Of a stretch of 64,000 bases of DNA, positions 8,579-16,878 are shown one piece after another (the first letter of the stretch is position 1; the number at the start of each line of letters is the position of its first letter). Made by a program: the position numbers and the translations under genes. The notes below the pieces were generated by a model that made no database searches, was not told where the DNA came from, and saw only the letters and a program-made list of their open reading frames with translations. The DNA comes from an uncultured Acidimicrobiia bacterium (lineage in GTDB: Bacteria; Actinomycetota; Acidimicrobiia; Spongiisociales; Spongiisociaceae), in contig OY282370.1 in assembly GCA_958295745.1 (NCBI GenBank), forward strand, positions 434,001-498,000, read 5' to 3'.

Positions 8579-9823
8579 CTACGCCCGGCGGTAGCCGATC
8601 TCGGGACCGGGCCCCCACCGGGTGCCCATGCCCTCGACATCGCGCCCGGTTTGGGTGTAGCCGCCCTCCGAAGAGAAGGCCATCTGGCCCCGAACGAAGA
8701 CCCGCTTCACGTCCTTCATGTGGTCAAGGGATGCCAACGGATCGCCTCCCACCGCCACCACGTCGGCGGTCTTGCCCGCTTCCAGGCTGCCCAGCTGGTC
8801 CGAGAGGCCCAGGAGCTCGATGCCCCGGCGGGTGATGGAGTTGAGCGCGTCCAGGTTGTCGGGGCAGACCCCGACCTCCACCATGAACTTGAGCTCCTCG
8901 GCGATGGCGTAGTGGGGTACCACCGGGCTGCCGGCGTCGGTGCCGAAGACGATCGGGATCCCCGCCCGGGCGGCGGCCGCGTTGCCGGTGAAACGGGAAG
9001 GGTCGTTCATCTGATCCTTGCGCCGCTCCACGTCGGATTCGGTCATCCCGAAGTCCCGGCCGAACTTGACCTGCTGCACCAGCGGCGAGAAGGTGGTGAC
9101 GATGGGGGTGCCCTTCTCCACCATCTTCTCGATGGTGGCGGGAGTCATCGACCCGCCGTGCTCCACGCAGTCCACCCCGGCGTCCACCACCCGGGAGATG
9201 GCCTCGTCGAAGGTGGCGTGGGCGGTTACCTTCATCCCGTTCTGATGGGCTTCCTCGACCATGGCCCGCAGCTCGTCCATGGTGAACTGCACCTCTTCGT
9301 GAGAGCCCATGATCTTGATCCAGGAGGCCCCGGCCTTGAACTGCTCCCTGATGGCCTTGCGCACCCCGTAGATGCCGTCCGCCTCCCGGCAGCACCACCA
9401 GGTGTGGCCGCCGGTGGTGCAGATGGCGCGCCCGTTGGGAAACAGGCGGATCCAGGGCGCCCAGCCGTTGTCGATGGCGGTCTTGGCGTCGATGTTGGCG
9501 TTGTTCATGCCCAGGTCGCGGATGGTGGTGACCCCGGCCGAGAGAGTGCGGTGGATGTTCATCACCGCCTTCACAGCGTTGACGGCAGGCGACTCGTAGG
9601 CCTGCATCTCCAGGTCATGGGTGCCGTCCCACCCCAGATGGACATGGCAGTTCACCATGCCAGGCAGCAGATGCATGCCGGACACGTCCACCACGTTGTC
9701 GCCCGGCCGGGCGTCGGACGCCCCCACCGAGGTGATCTGCTCGTCTTCGATGACCAGGTCTTGCTGTTCCGAGGGTCCGCCGTCCAGGTTGACGACGACT
9801 CCGCCTTCGAGAATTGTGCGCAC
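8579..9823 (-). CDS. Amidohydrolase family protein (imidazolonepropionase/prolidase-like)
   Basis: 414-aa TIM-barrel amidohydrolase with H60-V-H62, K170 in WIKIMGS, H202 in TAHAT, H222 in EHGG and D296 in GTDAG, a complete binuclear-type ligand set. The layout with EHG and GTDAG motifs resembles the Xaa-Pro dipeptidase/imidazolonepropionase-like branch (COG1228), which acts on peptides, organophosphate-like or cyclic amide substrates. It is read in the same direction as the cyclic amidohydrolase and its hydrolases (40 bp gap downstream) and follows the TIM-barrel gene by 35 bp, so a long operon from 14.4 to 4.4 kb is plausible. The true substrate is unknown. Confidence 0.8.
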   Translation of the reverse strand: MRTILEGGVVVNLDGGPSEQQDLVIEDEQITSVGASDARPGDNVVDVSGMHLLPGMVNCHVHLGWDGTHDLEMQAYESPAVNAVKAVMNIHRTLSAGVTTIRDLGMNNANIDAKTAIDNGWAPWIRLFPNGRAICTTGGHTWWCCREADGIYGVRKAIREQFKAGASWIKIMGSHEEVQFTMDELRAMVEEAHQNGMKVTAHATFDEAISRVVDAGVDCVEHGGSMTPATIEKMVEKGTPIVTTFSPLVQQVKFGRDFGMTESDVERRKDQMNDPSRFTGNAAAARAGIPIVFGTDAGSPVVPHYAIAEELKFMVEVGVCPDNLDALNSITRRGIELLGLSDQLGSLEAGKTADVVAVGGDPLASLDHMKDVKRVFVRGQMAFSSEGGYTQTGRDVEGMGTRWGPGPEIGYRRA

Positions 9824-9858
9824 TGTTGGTTGTCCTTTCTTGTTTGCGGATCAGAGGG

Positions 9859-11241
9859 TCAGATCTTTCCCAGGCGGCGTAGGGCGGTTCCCACCGCGGC
9901 CAGGTTGGGAAGGGTCAATTCCGAGTAGTTGCGGGAGATCATCACCCCTCCGGCCCCGCCTTCGAACGAGGCTTCCACCATGTCCTCCACATCGGCGGGG
10001 GTGATGTCGCGGGCCACCGTCTCCACCCCCAGCCCGATGCCCGGATAGACAGCCACCTCGGGCCCCACAGCCTCCACGTAGCGGCGGGTGAACTCGGTGA
10101 TGTATCCGGGGCTGAAACCGGCGGGCGACAGGTCTTCGAACGCCGCCTCGTCCAGCCCCAGGATCCGGTAGAGGATGGGGGTCCACTCCGACGGGGAGGC
10201 GTCGCCGAGGATGGTCTGGCACAGGTTGTTCACGAACTTGGTGAACCGGGCGCCGGCCGGGGCGTTGTAGAACACCGGCTTCAGCCAGTCGGCGTAGAGC
10301 TTGTACTCGGCGGGGTCGTGGGCGGCCCGGAGCAGCGGGTTGAAGGTGTTGATCATCTGCCAGATCCCGAGACCCACCTGATAATCGTCGCCGAAGAAAC
10401 GCACCTGACCGGATATCTCCCGGTAGAGATCCTTGTGGCCGTCCCACCACAGCTTCTGCCAATGGGAAACCTCGGGATACTCGAAGAGATGGCGGAGGAA
10501 GGTGATCAGCTTGCCGTCGCGCGGCTGATAGCCGCTTCGCACCGCGGTCAGGTAATCATGAATCTTCCTGTACCCTTCGGCGGCCCGCCCGGCGTCGATT
10601 CCCCGGCGATGAGCTTCGGCGCGGCAATGAACGCAGAAGCAGGTGGGAACTTCGGCGCTCACGATCATCGACGAGAGCGGGTCCTCGCGTTCTATCCCCC
10701 ACAGCACACCGTTCAGGTCGTACTCGTTCAGCCAGTTGTCGATCACTCCGAACCACCAGTTCCGGTAGTCGGGGTTGTAGAGACAGGGGCGGCTGGCTTT
10801 GCGGCCCCACGGATCGACCTCGAGCACCCGGGCGAATCCCGGCTGCCAACGCGGCTTGGGGTTCTGGTGGGAGGTCTCGCAGTAGTAGGGGAAGACCTCG
10901 ATGCCCCTGGCCCGGGCGGCGGGGATCACGTCTCCCAGGATGTCCCACCCCTCATAGAGGGGGTCGGGTGCGGTGAAGTCCTCTATGGCGGTTCCGCGGT
11001 AGTACTTCGGGTCGGGCGGGAAGAAGGCCCCGCCCTGCAGGTGGTCGGGTTCCTGCCCGCCGTGGTCGGGATAGTCGCCGCTGCCCGAGCGCCCGGCGTT
11101 GCCCCGCGCCCACGAGAGGGCGGAGATGAAGAGGGCGTTGACCCCGGCCTTCTCCACGAAGATGTCCAGGGTCTCCTCGATGCCCTCGTCTATGAAGCTG
11201 ATCCCCCCCACCTGCATGCCGACGAAGGTCTTGCCGCTCAT
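9859..11241 (-). CDS. Putative glycoside-hydrolase-like TIM-barrel protein
   Basis: 460-aa protein with no confidently recognised family. The sequence has the feel of a hypothetical glycosyl hydrolase barrel: alternating strand/helix pattern, many Trp/Tyr, GVLWGIERED near residue 178-187 (a candidate acidic strand end) and a cysteine cluster CFCVHC at 201-206. A similar cysteine-rich motif occurs in several putative GH families of unknown activity. No signal peptide is seen, so it is probably cytoplasmic. It starts one nucleotide after the stop of the D-2-hydroxyacid dehydrogenase, so it is part of the same operon. Alternative: a sugar-acid-processing or xylose-isomerase-like barrel. Confidence 0.55.
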   Translation of the reverse strand: MSGKTFVGMQVGGISFIDEGIEETLDIFVEKAGVNALFISALSWARGNAGRSGSGDYPDHGGQEPDHLQGGAFFPPDPKYYRGTAIEDFTAPDPLYEGWDILGDVIPAARARGIEVFPYYCETSHQNPKPRWQPGFARVLEVDPWGRKASRPCLYNPDYRNWWFGVIDNWLNEYDLNGVLWGIEREDPLSSMIVSAEVPTCFCVHCRAEAHRRGIDAGRAAEGYRKIHDYLTAVRSGYQPRDGKLITFLRHLFEYPEVSHWQKLWWDGHKDLYREISGQVRFFGDDYQVGLGIWQMINTFNPLLRAAHDPAEYKLYADWLKPVFYNAPAGARFTKFVNNLCQTILGDASPSEWTPILYRILGLDEAAFEDLSPAGFSPGYITEFTRRYVEAVGPEVAVYPGIGLGVETVARDITPADVEDMVEASFEGGAGGVMISRNYSELTLPNLAAVGTALRRLGKI

Positions 11242-11242
11242 C

Positions 11243-12223
11243 TCACTGCTCCACCCGCCCGGCGATCACCCCGCCCGCCGCGGCCAGCTCCTGGGCCACC
11301 GAGACCGCGCTGGGAATCCCGCCGGTGTGGGGCGTCATCAGCAGGTTGGGGGTGCTGCGCAGGGGGCTGTCCTCCAGGATCGGCTCCCACCAGAAGACAT
11401 CGAGGCCCGCCCCGGCCAGATGCCCGCTGTGCAGAGCAGCCATCAGGGCGTCTTCGTCCACCAGCCGCCCGCGGGCCGTGTTCACGAAGAACGACCCTTC
11501 GGGCATCAGGGCGAACTCGCGGGCGCCCATCATCTTCTCGGTCTCGGGTGTGAACCGATTGTGGAGCGAAACGCAGTGCGATTCCGCCAACAGCTCGTCG
11601 AACGGCAGGTAGCGAATCCCCAGTTCCCGCTCCTCCTCCGGGGAGAAACGGTTGCGCTTGGTGTAGATGACATCCATTCCGAACGCCGCCAGCCGGACGG
11701 CGGCCTCGCGTCCGATCTTGCCGACTCCTACCAGCCCGACCTTCTTTCCCCACAGCCCCTCGAAGAGATCCAGGCCGACCCAGTTGTAGGAGTAGTTCTC
11801 CTGGTCGGTGACGAAGGGCGCCATGCCCTCTACGACCACCCCGTCCATGAGGCGTCGGGAGGCAACGGGAAGGCGCTTGAAGAGCGCCAGGATCAGCATG
11901 ACCGCGTGCTCGGCCACGCTGATCAGCGACGGAGACGGCACCTTGTCGGTCCAGATCCCCCGCGACCGGCAGATGACGTCCGAAGGCTCGGCGCCTCCCG
12001 AGTCGAGGGTGACCACGCCCCGAAGAGAGGGGGCGGCCTCCAGCCGGTCGTCGTCGATGCCCCTGCGCCACAGCACCAGGTAGTCGGCCTGGTCGATGGC
12101 GTCCGAGGAGAGGGCGTCTTCCAGCACCGAGGCGCCGGACGGCAGGGCATCTCGGAGCGCCGCCACCTGGGCGGGCGAGAAATCCTCGACCAGGGCCACC
12201 GCCGGGCCCGCCGAGCCGCTCAC
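11243..12223 (-). CDS. D-isomer-specific 2-hydroxyacid dehydrogenase
   Basis: 326-aa NAD(P)-dependent oxidoreductase interconverting a 2-oxoacid and a D-2-hydroxyacid. The Rossmann motif GVGKIG is near 166-171, and the catalytic triad is R251 (in NTARGRL), E280 (in FWWEPI) and H299 (in TPHTGG). The GTG start at 12223 is preferred over an upstream ATG. It overlaps the aminotransferase stop as GTGA (12220-12223) and has GGAG about 8 nt upstream. The sequence resembles phosphoglycerate- and glyoxylate/hydroxypyruvate-reductase subfamilies. Coupling to an aminotransferase suggests oxoacid traffic from an amino acid or amine. Confidence 0.85.
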   Translation of the reverse strand: MSGSAGPAVALVEDFSPAQVAALRDALPSGASVLEDALSSDAIDQADYLVLWRRGIDDDRLEAAPSLRGVVTLDSGGAEPSDVICRSRGIWTDKVPSPSLISVAEHAVMLILALFKRLPVASRRLMDGVVVEGMAPFVTDQENYSYNWVGLDLFEGLWGKKVGLVGVGKIGREAAVRLAAFGMDVIYTKRNRFSPEEERELGIRYLPFDELLAESHCVSLHNRFTPETEKMMGAREFALMPEGSFFVNTARGRLVDEDALMAALHSGHLAGAGLDVFWWEPILEDSPLRSTPNLLMTPHTGGIPSAVSVAQELAAAGGVIAGRVEQ

Positions 12224-13416
12224 TTTCCGCTCCGGCAGTCGTTCCAAAGCCGCCGGAACCGGTCCATGGCTTCGTCCAGCTCCTCCCGGGGGGCCAGATA
12301 TGAGATGCGTATGTAGTCGACCGCGCCCTCGGCGAAGATGTTGCCCGGCGAGAAGAGCAGCCCGTAATCGACCGCCTTGTCGGCGAAGGAAACGGCGTCC
12401 ATCCCCGACCCCGAAACGTTGGCGAAGAAGTAGAACCCGCCTCTGGGTTCCCCGTAGGTGACGCCCAGCTCATCGAAGGCGGCCCGCATGACGGCCCGGC
12501 GGCGGTGGTATTCCACCATCATCTCATCGAGGAACTCCTGCGGTCCATGCAGGGCGGCCAGGGCGGCGTGCTGGGACGGGAGGGACGTGGAGATGCTGAG
12601 CGAGTGGCGGGGCTCGGTGGCGGCCAGGATGTAGTCGGCCGGCCCGGCCATGTACCCCACCCGGAACCCGGTCATGCTGTAAGCCTTCGAGAACCCGTTG
12701 ATGGTGATGGTGCGCTCCCGCATCCCCGGCAGGGTAGCGAAGCTGATGTGCTCGAACCCGTCGTACACCACCTTCTCGTACAGCTCGTCGGAGATCACCG
12801 CCAGGCCCGGCCGCTCCCGCACCACGTCGGCGATTTCCGAAAGGGTCTCGGCGGTGATGACGCCGGCGGTGGGGTTGTTGGGGGTGACCAGCACCAACAG
12901 CTTGGTGCGGTCGGTGATGGCCGCCTCGATGGCTTCGGGCTTCAGCTCGAAGTCCTCCTCCTCAACGGTGGGCACATAGACGATCTTCCCGCCCGCCATG
13001 GTGATGTTGGCCGGGTAGGCCATGTAGTGGGGGGTGGCCAGGAGCACCTCGTCGCCGGGGTCCAGCAGGGTCTGCAGGCTGACCGCCATCGACTCCTGGG
13101 CGCCGGCGGTTACCAGTATCTCGGACTCGGCGTCGTATTCGAGGTTGTTGTCCTTCTTGAACTTGTGGGCGATGGCCTCCCGCAGCTCGATCATCCCCCC
13201 CGGCGGCGTGTAGCCGATGTGGCCGCTGTCGAGGCAGCGCTTGGCGGCTTCGATGATGTGGGAGGGGGTCGGGATGTCCGGCTCTCCCCTCACCAGGCGG
13301 ATGATGTCGTCGCGCCCCTCCACCTTCCGCTGTATCTGGAAGTAGGGCGATTCGTGGCCGCCGCGGATGCGCAAGGTGCGCTCGGCCAGCGCTTTTCTCA
13401 ATAGGCTTTGGCTCAT
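12220..13416 (-). CDS. PLP-dependent aminotransferase, class I/II
   Basis: 398-aa fold-type I aminotransferase. The Schiff-base lysine is K244 in GFSKAYSMTG, cofactor-binding D210/Y213 lie in SDELYE, and TPNNPTAG precedes them. The sequence is AspC/AlaT-like, so an amino acid to 2-oxoacid exchange is expected; the amino acid is unknown. The downstream dehydrogenase overlaps its stop (GTGA), so the oxoacid product may be reduced directly. The next gene upstream, an epimerase, ends 73 bp before its start. Confidence 0.85.
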   Translation of the reverse strand: MSQSLLRKALAERTLRIRGGHESPYFQIQRKVEGRDDIIRLVRGEPDIPTPSHIIEAAKRCLDSGHIGYTPPGGMIELREAIAHKFKKDNNLEYDAESEILVTAGAQESMAVSLQTLLDPGDEVLLATPHYMAYPANITMAGGKIVYVPTVEEEDFELKPEAIEAAITDRTKLLVLVTPNNPTAGVITAETLSEIADVVRERPGLAVISDELYEKVVYDGFEHISFATLPGMRERTITINGFSKAYSMTGFRVGYMAGPADYILAATEPRHSLSISTSLPSQHAALAALHGPQEFLDEMMVEYHRRRAVMRAAFDELGVTYGEPRGGFYFFANVSGSGMDAVSFADKAVDYGLLFSPGNIFAEGAVDYIRISYLAPREELDEAMDRFRRLWNDCRSGK

Positions 13417-13489
13417 CGGGACTCCATATCTGAGGCTGTCGGGTCGATTGCTGTTGTTCCGGCGCCGGGCCGGGAAGTGGGTGCAGGAC

Positions 13490-14422
13490 TCATCCGCCCA
13501 AGTCGGCGTAGCGCTGCATGCCTTCCGCTATCCCCACCGGATTCCAGCCGAGCTCGGCGCGAGCTTTGTCGCAGGAGATGGTAGTGGCCCGATCGGGAGT
13601 GGCGTCGATCAGCATCTCGGCGGTTTCGTCCACCGCCACCCCGAACGCCGACACCGCCGCTTCCAGCACATCGCGGAAGGGAATGGGATCCCCCGAGGAG
13701 AAGGCGAAGGAGCGGCGCCCCATCCCGTCCGTATAGAAGCGGTGGGCGCCTTCGGCCACGTCGTCCACGAATACCCAGTCGCAGCGGTCGTCCAAGCCGA
13801 TCACCCTGACCGGAACCCCGTCCATGGCGGCGTCGGCCAGCTGCTTGGCCTGGGTGACGAAGGGCCGGGTGTCGCGGAACTCCTCGGCCGGTCCGTACAT
13901 TGAGGTGGGGCGGATGGCGCCGGCGTCGAATCCGAACATCTCGGCGTACCTGTACAGCATGATCTCGGCGGCCAGCTTGGCCGAGCCATAGAGCGAGAAA
14001 CCGCCGTCGGCGTCTTCCTCGGTGAGCACTTCCTCCTCGAACTGGTTGTAGACGCCGGCGGAGGAGATGAACAGGAACTTGTCCAGGTTCTCCCGGCGGG
14101 CGAACTCCAGGGCGTTGAGGGTTCCTATCAGGTTGACCCGCACCAGTTTGGACGGGTCCTCGCGGGACTCCTGGATGCTGGGTGTCAGGGCCGCGGCATG
14201 GACGATCCCGTCCACGGGCCCGGTTACATCGGTGGACCAGGCCGCCGGGTCCGCCACATCGAGCACCGCGTACTCGACCCGGTCGCTCGGGGTGCCCGAA
14301 CGGGGGGCAAAGTCATCGGGCGGGATGACGTCCGCCGCCGTCACATGCGCCCCGCCCCGGGCAAAGGCCCTGACCAACGCTCTTCCGAAGAACCCCCCTG
14401 CTCCTGTCACCAGTACTCTCAT
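13490..14422 (-). CDS. NAD-dependent epimerase/dehydratase (extended SDR)
   Basis: 310-aa extended short-chain dehydrogenase. It has an N-terminal Rossmann motif TGAGGFFG (6-13), Ser-Ser at 120-121 and catalytic Y145-x3-K149 in SLYGSAKL. The family includes nucleotide-sugar epimerases and sugar-acid dehydrogenases; no nucleotide-sugar genes lie nearby, so oxidation or isomerisation of a free sugar (uronate or aldose dehydrogenase-like) is equally likely. The start is the ATG preceded by AAGGCGAG. It is the first gene of the minus-strand cluster, so the promoter should lie in the 14423-14768 gap. Confidence 0.8.
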   Translation of the reverse strand: MRVLVTGAGGFFGRALVRAFARGGAHVTAADVIPPDDFAPRSGTPSDRVEYAVLDVADPAAWSTDVTGPVDGIVHAAALTPSIQESREDPSKLVRVNLIGTLNALEFARRENLDKFLFISSAGVYNQFEEEVLTEEDADGGFSLYGSAKLAAEIMLYRYAEMFGFDAGAIRPTSMYGPAEEFRDTRPFVTQAKQLADAAMDGVPVRVIGLDDRCDWVFVDDVAEGAHRFYTDGMGRRSFAFSSGDPIPFRDVLEAAVSAFGVAVDETAEMLIDATPDRATTISCDKARAELGWNPVGIAEGMQRYADLGG

Positions 14423-14768
14423 CTCGCCTTGTTCGTCCCTTCTCCTGCGCGGCGCGCAGTCTCTACATGACTTACCGAGTCGGATCGCCCCGCGGGGCCG
14501 CGGGGCCGGCCGGGCCCTGTCGAACATATCCCGGCCTGCCGCCCGGACCCTGCCCCCTTCGATCGGAGGCCGGACGCATCTGACGACTGACCCGCTCGAT
14601 TGTAGTAGTGGATATCGGAGCGTCCGGCGGGATGCTCCCGAAGGGCGGGCGCCGTGTAGATGACCCCCGATCCGATGAGCCGTACGAGCCGAGCGGCTCC
14701 AAGTCGGCCCTTGCGCCGAGGGGAGCGTTATCCTCGCCCTCACTCACCCATAGGAGGCAGTCGGGCTG
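14423..14768. other. Intergenic region between divergent genes
   Basis: 346 bp separate the epimerase (minus) from the antitoxin-like gene (plus). No convincing gene is seen on either strand. It should hold the promoter of the minus-strand catabolic cluster. A 7-bp inverted repeat CGGACGC...GCGTCCG with a wide spacing lies around 14572-14625. AGGAGG at about 14753 is the ribosome-binding site of the plus-strand gene. No clear -35/-10 pair was recognised. Confidence 0.5.
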
Positions 14769-15044
14769 ATGGCCAGAGTTCAGTTGGTGATTCCCGATGA
14801 GGACCGGGATCGTTTTGTCTACCAAGCTCGGAGAGAAGGTATGACGTTGAGCGCGTGGCTCATGGCCGCCGCCCGTGAACGAATCAGACAACAACGCAGT
14901 TCGGACCTCTTCGAGTCGCCCGCCGACCTCGAAGGTTTCTTCCGGGAGTGTGATGCGTTGGAAGGGGGCGGAACGGAACCGGATTGGGACGAACACCTGG
15001 ACGTTATCAACCGGTCGCGTAGGGCGGGATGCTCCTCGTCCTGA
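14769..15044 (+). CDS. Small ribbon-helix-helix antitoxin-like protein, toxin missing
   Basis: 91 aa. The N-terminus MARVQLVIPDEDRDRFVYQA followed by EGMTLSAWLMAAARER has the strand-helix-helix pattern of RHH antitoxins that pair with PIN (VapC) toxins; the C-terminus is the acidic tail typical of those antitoxins. A good AGGAGG lies about 10 nt upstream. Overlapping the end of the gene is an ATG (frame MLLVLM) placed where a coupled toxin would begin, but it stops after six codons, and only about 50 bp remain before a convergent gene. The toxin therefore appears lost or truncated. Confidence 0.65.
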   Translation: MARVQLVIPDEDRDRFVYQARREGMTLSAWLMAAARERIRQQRSSDLFESPADLEGFFRECDALEGGGTEPDWDEHLDVINRSRRAGCSSS

Positions 15045-15098
15045 TGTAGTAGGCGCCGGATCAGATCAACGCCGTGCTCCGTTCGACGTCTCGATGAA

Positions 15099-15929
15099 TC
15101 AGGGGCCTGCGTAGAGGGGTTGGCCGGGAACGTCGGGAGTCAGCACGGAGATGTGCCAGCCTCCCAGGTTGGCCAGGTAGAGCCGGTCCAGTTCCTTTCC
15201 GCCGAAGGCGCAGTTGGTGACCCGGTTCATGGTCAGGCCCCGCTCGTCTCGGGCCGCCAGCTCGATCCCGCCGCCGGGGCGTATGATCTGGAGGGCGCTG
15301 GCCCCGAAGGACGTCACGTATAGGTTCTGCTCGGCGTCGAAGGCCAGCCCGTCGGGCATCGGGAGCAGAGACCCCGGCGGGCACACCTGCTCGGGCGGGC
15401 CTCCCGACCCGTCGAGGGGCACCCGCACCACGTCGTCCGCGGCGGTCTGGACCACGTACAGGTACTCGGCGGAACTATCGATGGCCAGCCCGTTGGCGTA
15501 GTAGAAGGGGCCGGAGTGGAAGACCTCGGCCGCCCCGTCGGGATCGATCCGGTATATCTCTCCGGTGGGGCCTGGATAGCCGCCGGAGCCGGATACGTAG
15601 AGGCGCTCGTCAGGACCGAAGGCCGGGTAGTTGGGCGCCCGGAGGTCCCGGCCCTCCACCGACGCGCAGAACACCTCCCAGTCCCCCGACGGGGCGACCC
15701 TGACCACCGTGTTGTCCTGGACGCACACATAACAGTTCCCCGCCCGGTCGAAGGCCAGGCCGGCCGCCATCGCCTCCAGCCGGCAGAGCACCTCCGGCAG
15801 GCGGGTTTCGGGGTCGATCACATAGACCTGCCCGGCTTCACCGCCCGCCCACAGGCGGCCGTCGGGCGCCGCGGCCACACACTCCGGATGATCGAGCCCC
15901 GCGCTGTACACCTCTACCTGGTATTCCAC
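15099..15929 (-). CDS. SMP-30/gluconolactonase family beta-propeller
   Basis: 276-aa six-bladed beta-propeller of the SMP-30/Gnl/LRE family, which hydrolyses aldonolactones using a single divalent metal. Likely ligands are E16 (HPECVA), an Asn in the APNYPAF strand, the Asn in YYANGLAID and the Asp in MPDGLAFD. There is no signal peptide. It is read in the same direction as the mutarotase, starting 10 bp after that gene ends. Mutarotase plus lactonase fits oxidation of an aldose to its aldonate. Arylesterase-like activity is an alternative in this fold. Confidence 0.8.
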   Translation of the reverse strand: MEYQVEVYSAGLDHPECVAAAPDGRLWAGGEAGQVYVIDPETRLPEVLCRLEAMAAGLAFDRAGNCYVCVQDNTVVRVAPSGDWEVFCASVEGRDLRAPNYPAFGPDERLYVSGSGGYPGPTGEIYRIDPDGAAEVFHSGPFYYANGLAIDSSAEYLYVVQTAADDVVRVPLDGSGGPPEQVCPPGSLLPMPDGLAFDAEQNLYVTSFGASALQIIRPGGGIELAARDERGLTMNRVTNCAFGGKELDRLYLANLGGWHISVLTPDVPGQPLYAGP

Positions 15930-15939
15930 GGTCTGCCTC

Positions 15940-16878
15940 CTATCGGTCTTCGGAAAGCGAAACTGTCAACCATCCCCGCCGGGACTCCCCGCCCGCCAGC
16001 ACCGGCGCCCGCCCTCTTTCCACAGCCGCGGCCAAGCCGTCCGCAGGCCATACGTTGACCGGCTCCAAGGCCATGGCCCTCAGCCGGCCGAACCACGGGA
16101 AGCGAGCCGCCCCGCTGTTTATCCAAAGCCAGGCGTAGGGGAAGGCCTCGGCGCACCATTCCATGGTCAGGCGGTCCCCGGTGTCGGGCCGCAGAACGTG
16201 GACGCGGGCCTCCGCCGGCCCGGTCAGGTACACCACCCGCTCGGCGGGGTGATCGGGCATCGACCCCAGATCGACCGGAGCGCCGCCCCGGTCCTCCGCC
16301 CACGGCCAGTCCCCCCGGCAACCGGGCCTCAGGTCGGCTTCGGGAACGTCCAGGGCGGGATCGACCTCGAAGCGGGCGCCCGCCAGCTCCAGGCGGGTCC
16401 CAGGCGGGGCGGCGAAGGCGGGGTGGTGCCCCCAGGCGTAAGGAACCTCCAGGTCATCGGACAGGTTGTGTATCTCTTCCGATAGCTCCAGCCGGGGCCG
16501 GTCGGGATCCAGGAACATCTTGCGGGTGACGGCCAGAGGGGTGTGCGTGTGGGAGCGCAGCGTCACCCCGAAGCCCCCGGAACGTTCCAGAACCTCCCAG
16601 GGCGCCATGGAGGCCTCGCCGTGCACCGGGTGGGGAATCCCGTTCACCGTGCAGCCCGCTCCGGCGTTGGGGAACATCTCCTGCCATCCTCCCCGATGCT
16701 CGGAGAGCCACTCCAGGTCGGCCGAATGGTACGAACCGCCCGCGCCCGCCCGCAGAGGCCAGTCCGAATCGATTCGGGCCAGACGGTTGGGGCCTCCGGG
16801 GCGGCCCAACCGGACGATCTCCGCCCCCCGGCCCTCGTCCACCTCCACCTCCAGGTGGGCGGTGGCCAGCCGGATCAC
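15940..16878 (-). CDS. Aldose 1-epimerase-like (galactose mutarotase fold) protein
   Basis: 312-aa beta-sandwich protein of the aldose-1-epimerase superfamily. Candidate catalytic residues are H86 in HGEAS, H151/H152 in WGHHPAF and E272 in LEPVNVWP, matching the His/His/Glu layout of mutarotases. It interconverts alpha and beta anomers of a sugar. The GTG start overlaps the stop of the upstream ABC ATPase as GTGA (16875-16878), so it is translationally coupled to that transporter subunit. The SMP-30 lactonase follows. The sugar is unknown. Confidence 0.78.
   Translation of the reverse strand: MIRLATAHLEVEVDEGRGAEIVRLGRPGGPNRLARIDSDWPLRAGAGGSYHSADLEWLSEHRGGWQEMFPNAGAGCTVNGIPHPVHGEASMAPWEVLERSGGFGVTLRSHTHTPLAVTRKMFLDPDRPRLELSEEIHNLSDDLEVPYAWGHHPAFAAPPGTRLELAGARFEVDPALDVPEADLRPGCRGDWPWAEDRGGAPVDLGSMPDHPAERVVYLTGPAEARVHVLRPDTGDRLTMEWCAEAFPYAWLWINSGAARFPWFGRLRAMALEPVNVWPADGLAAAVERGRAPVLAGGESRRGWLTVSLSEDR

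Noticed and set aside
13490-14743. A longer 417-codon version of the epimerase
   Set aside because: The Rossmann motif TGAGGFFG begins at residue 6 after the ATG at 14422, which has its own ribosome-binding site. The upstream 100 codons are not protein-like.
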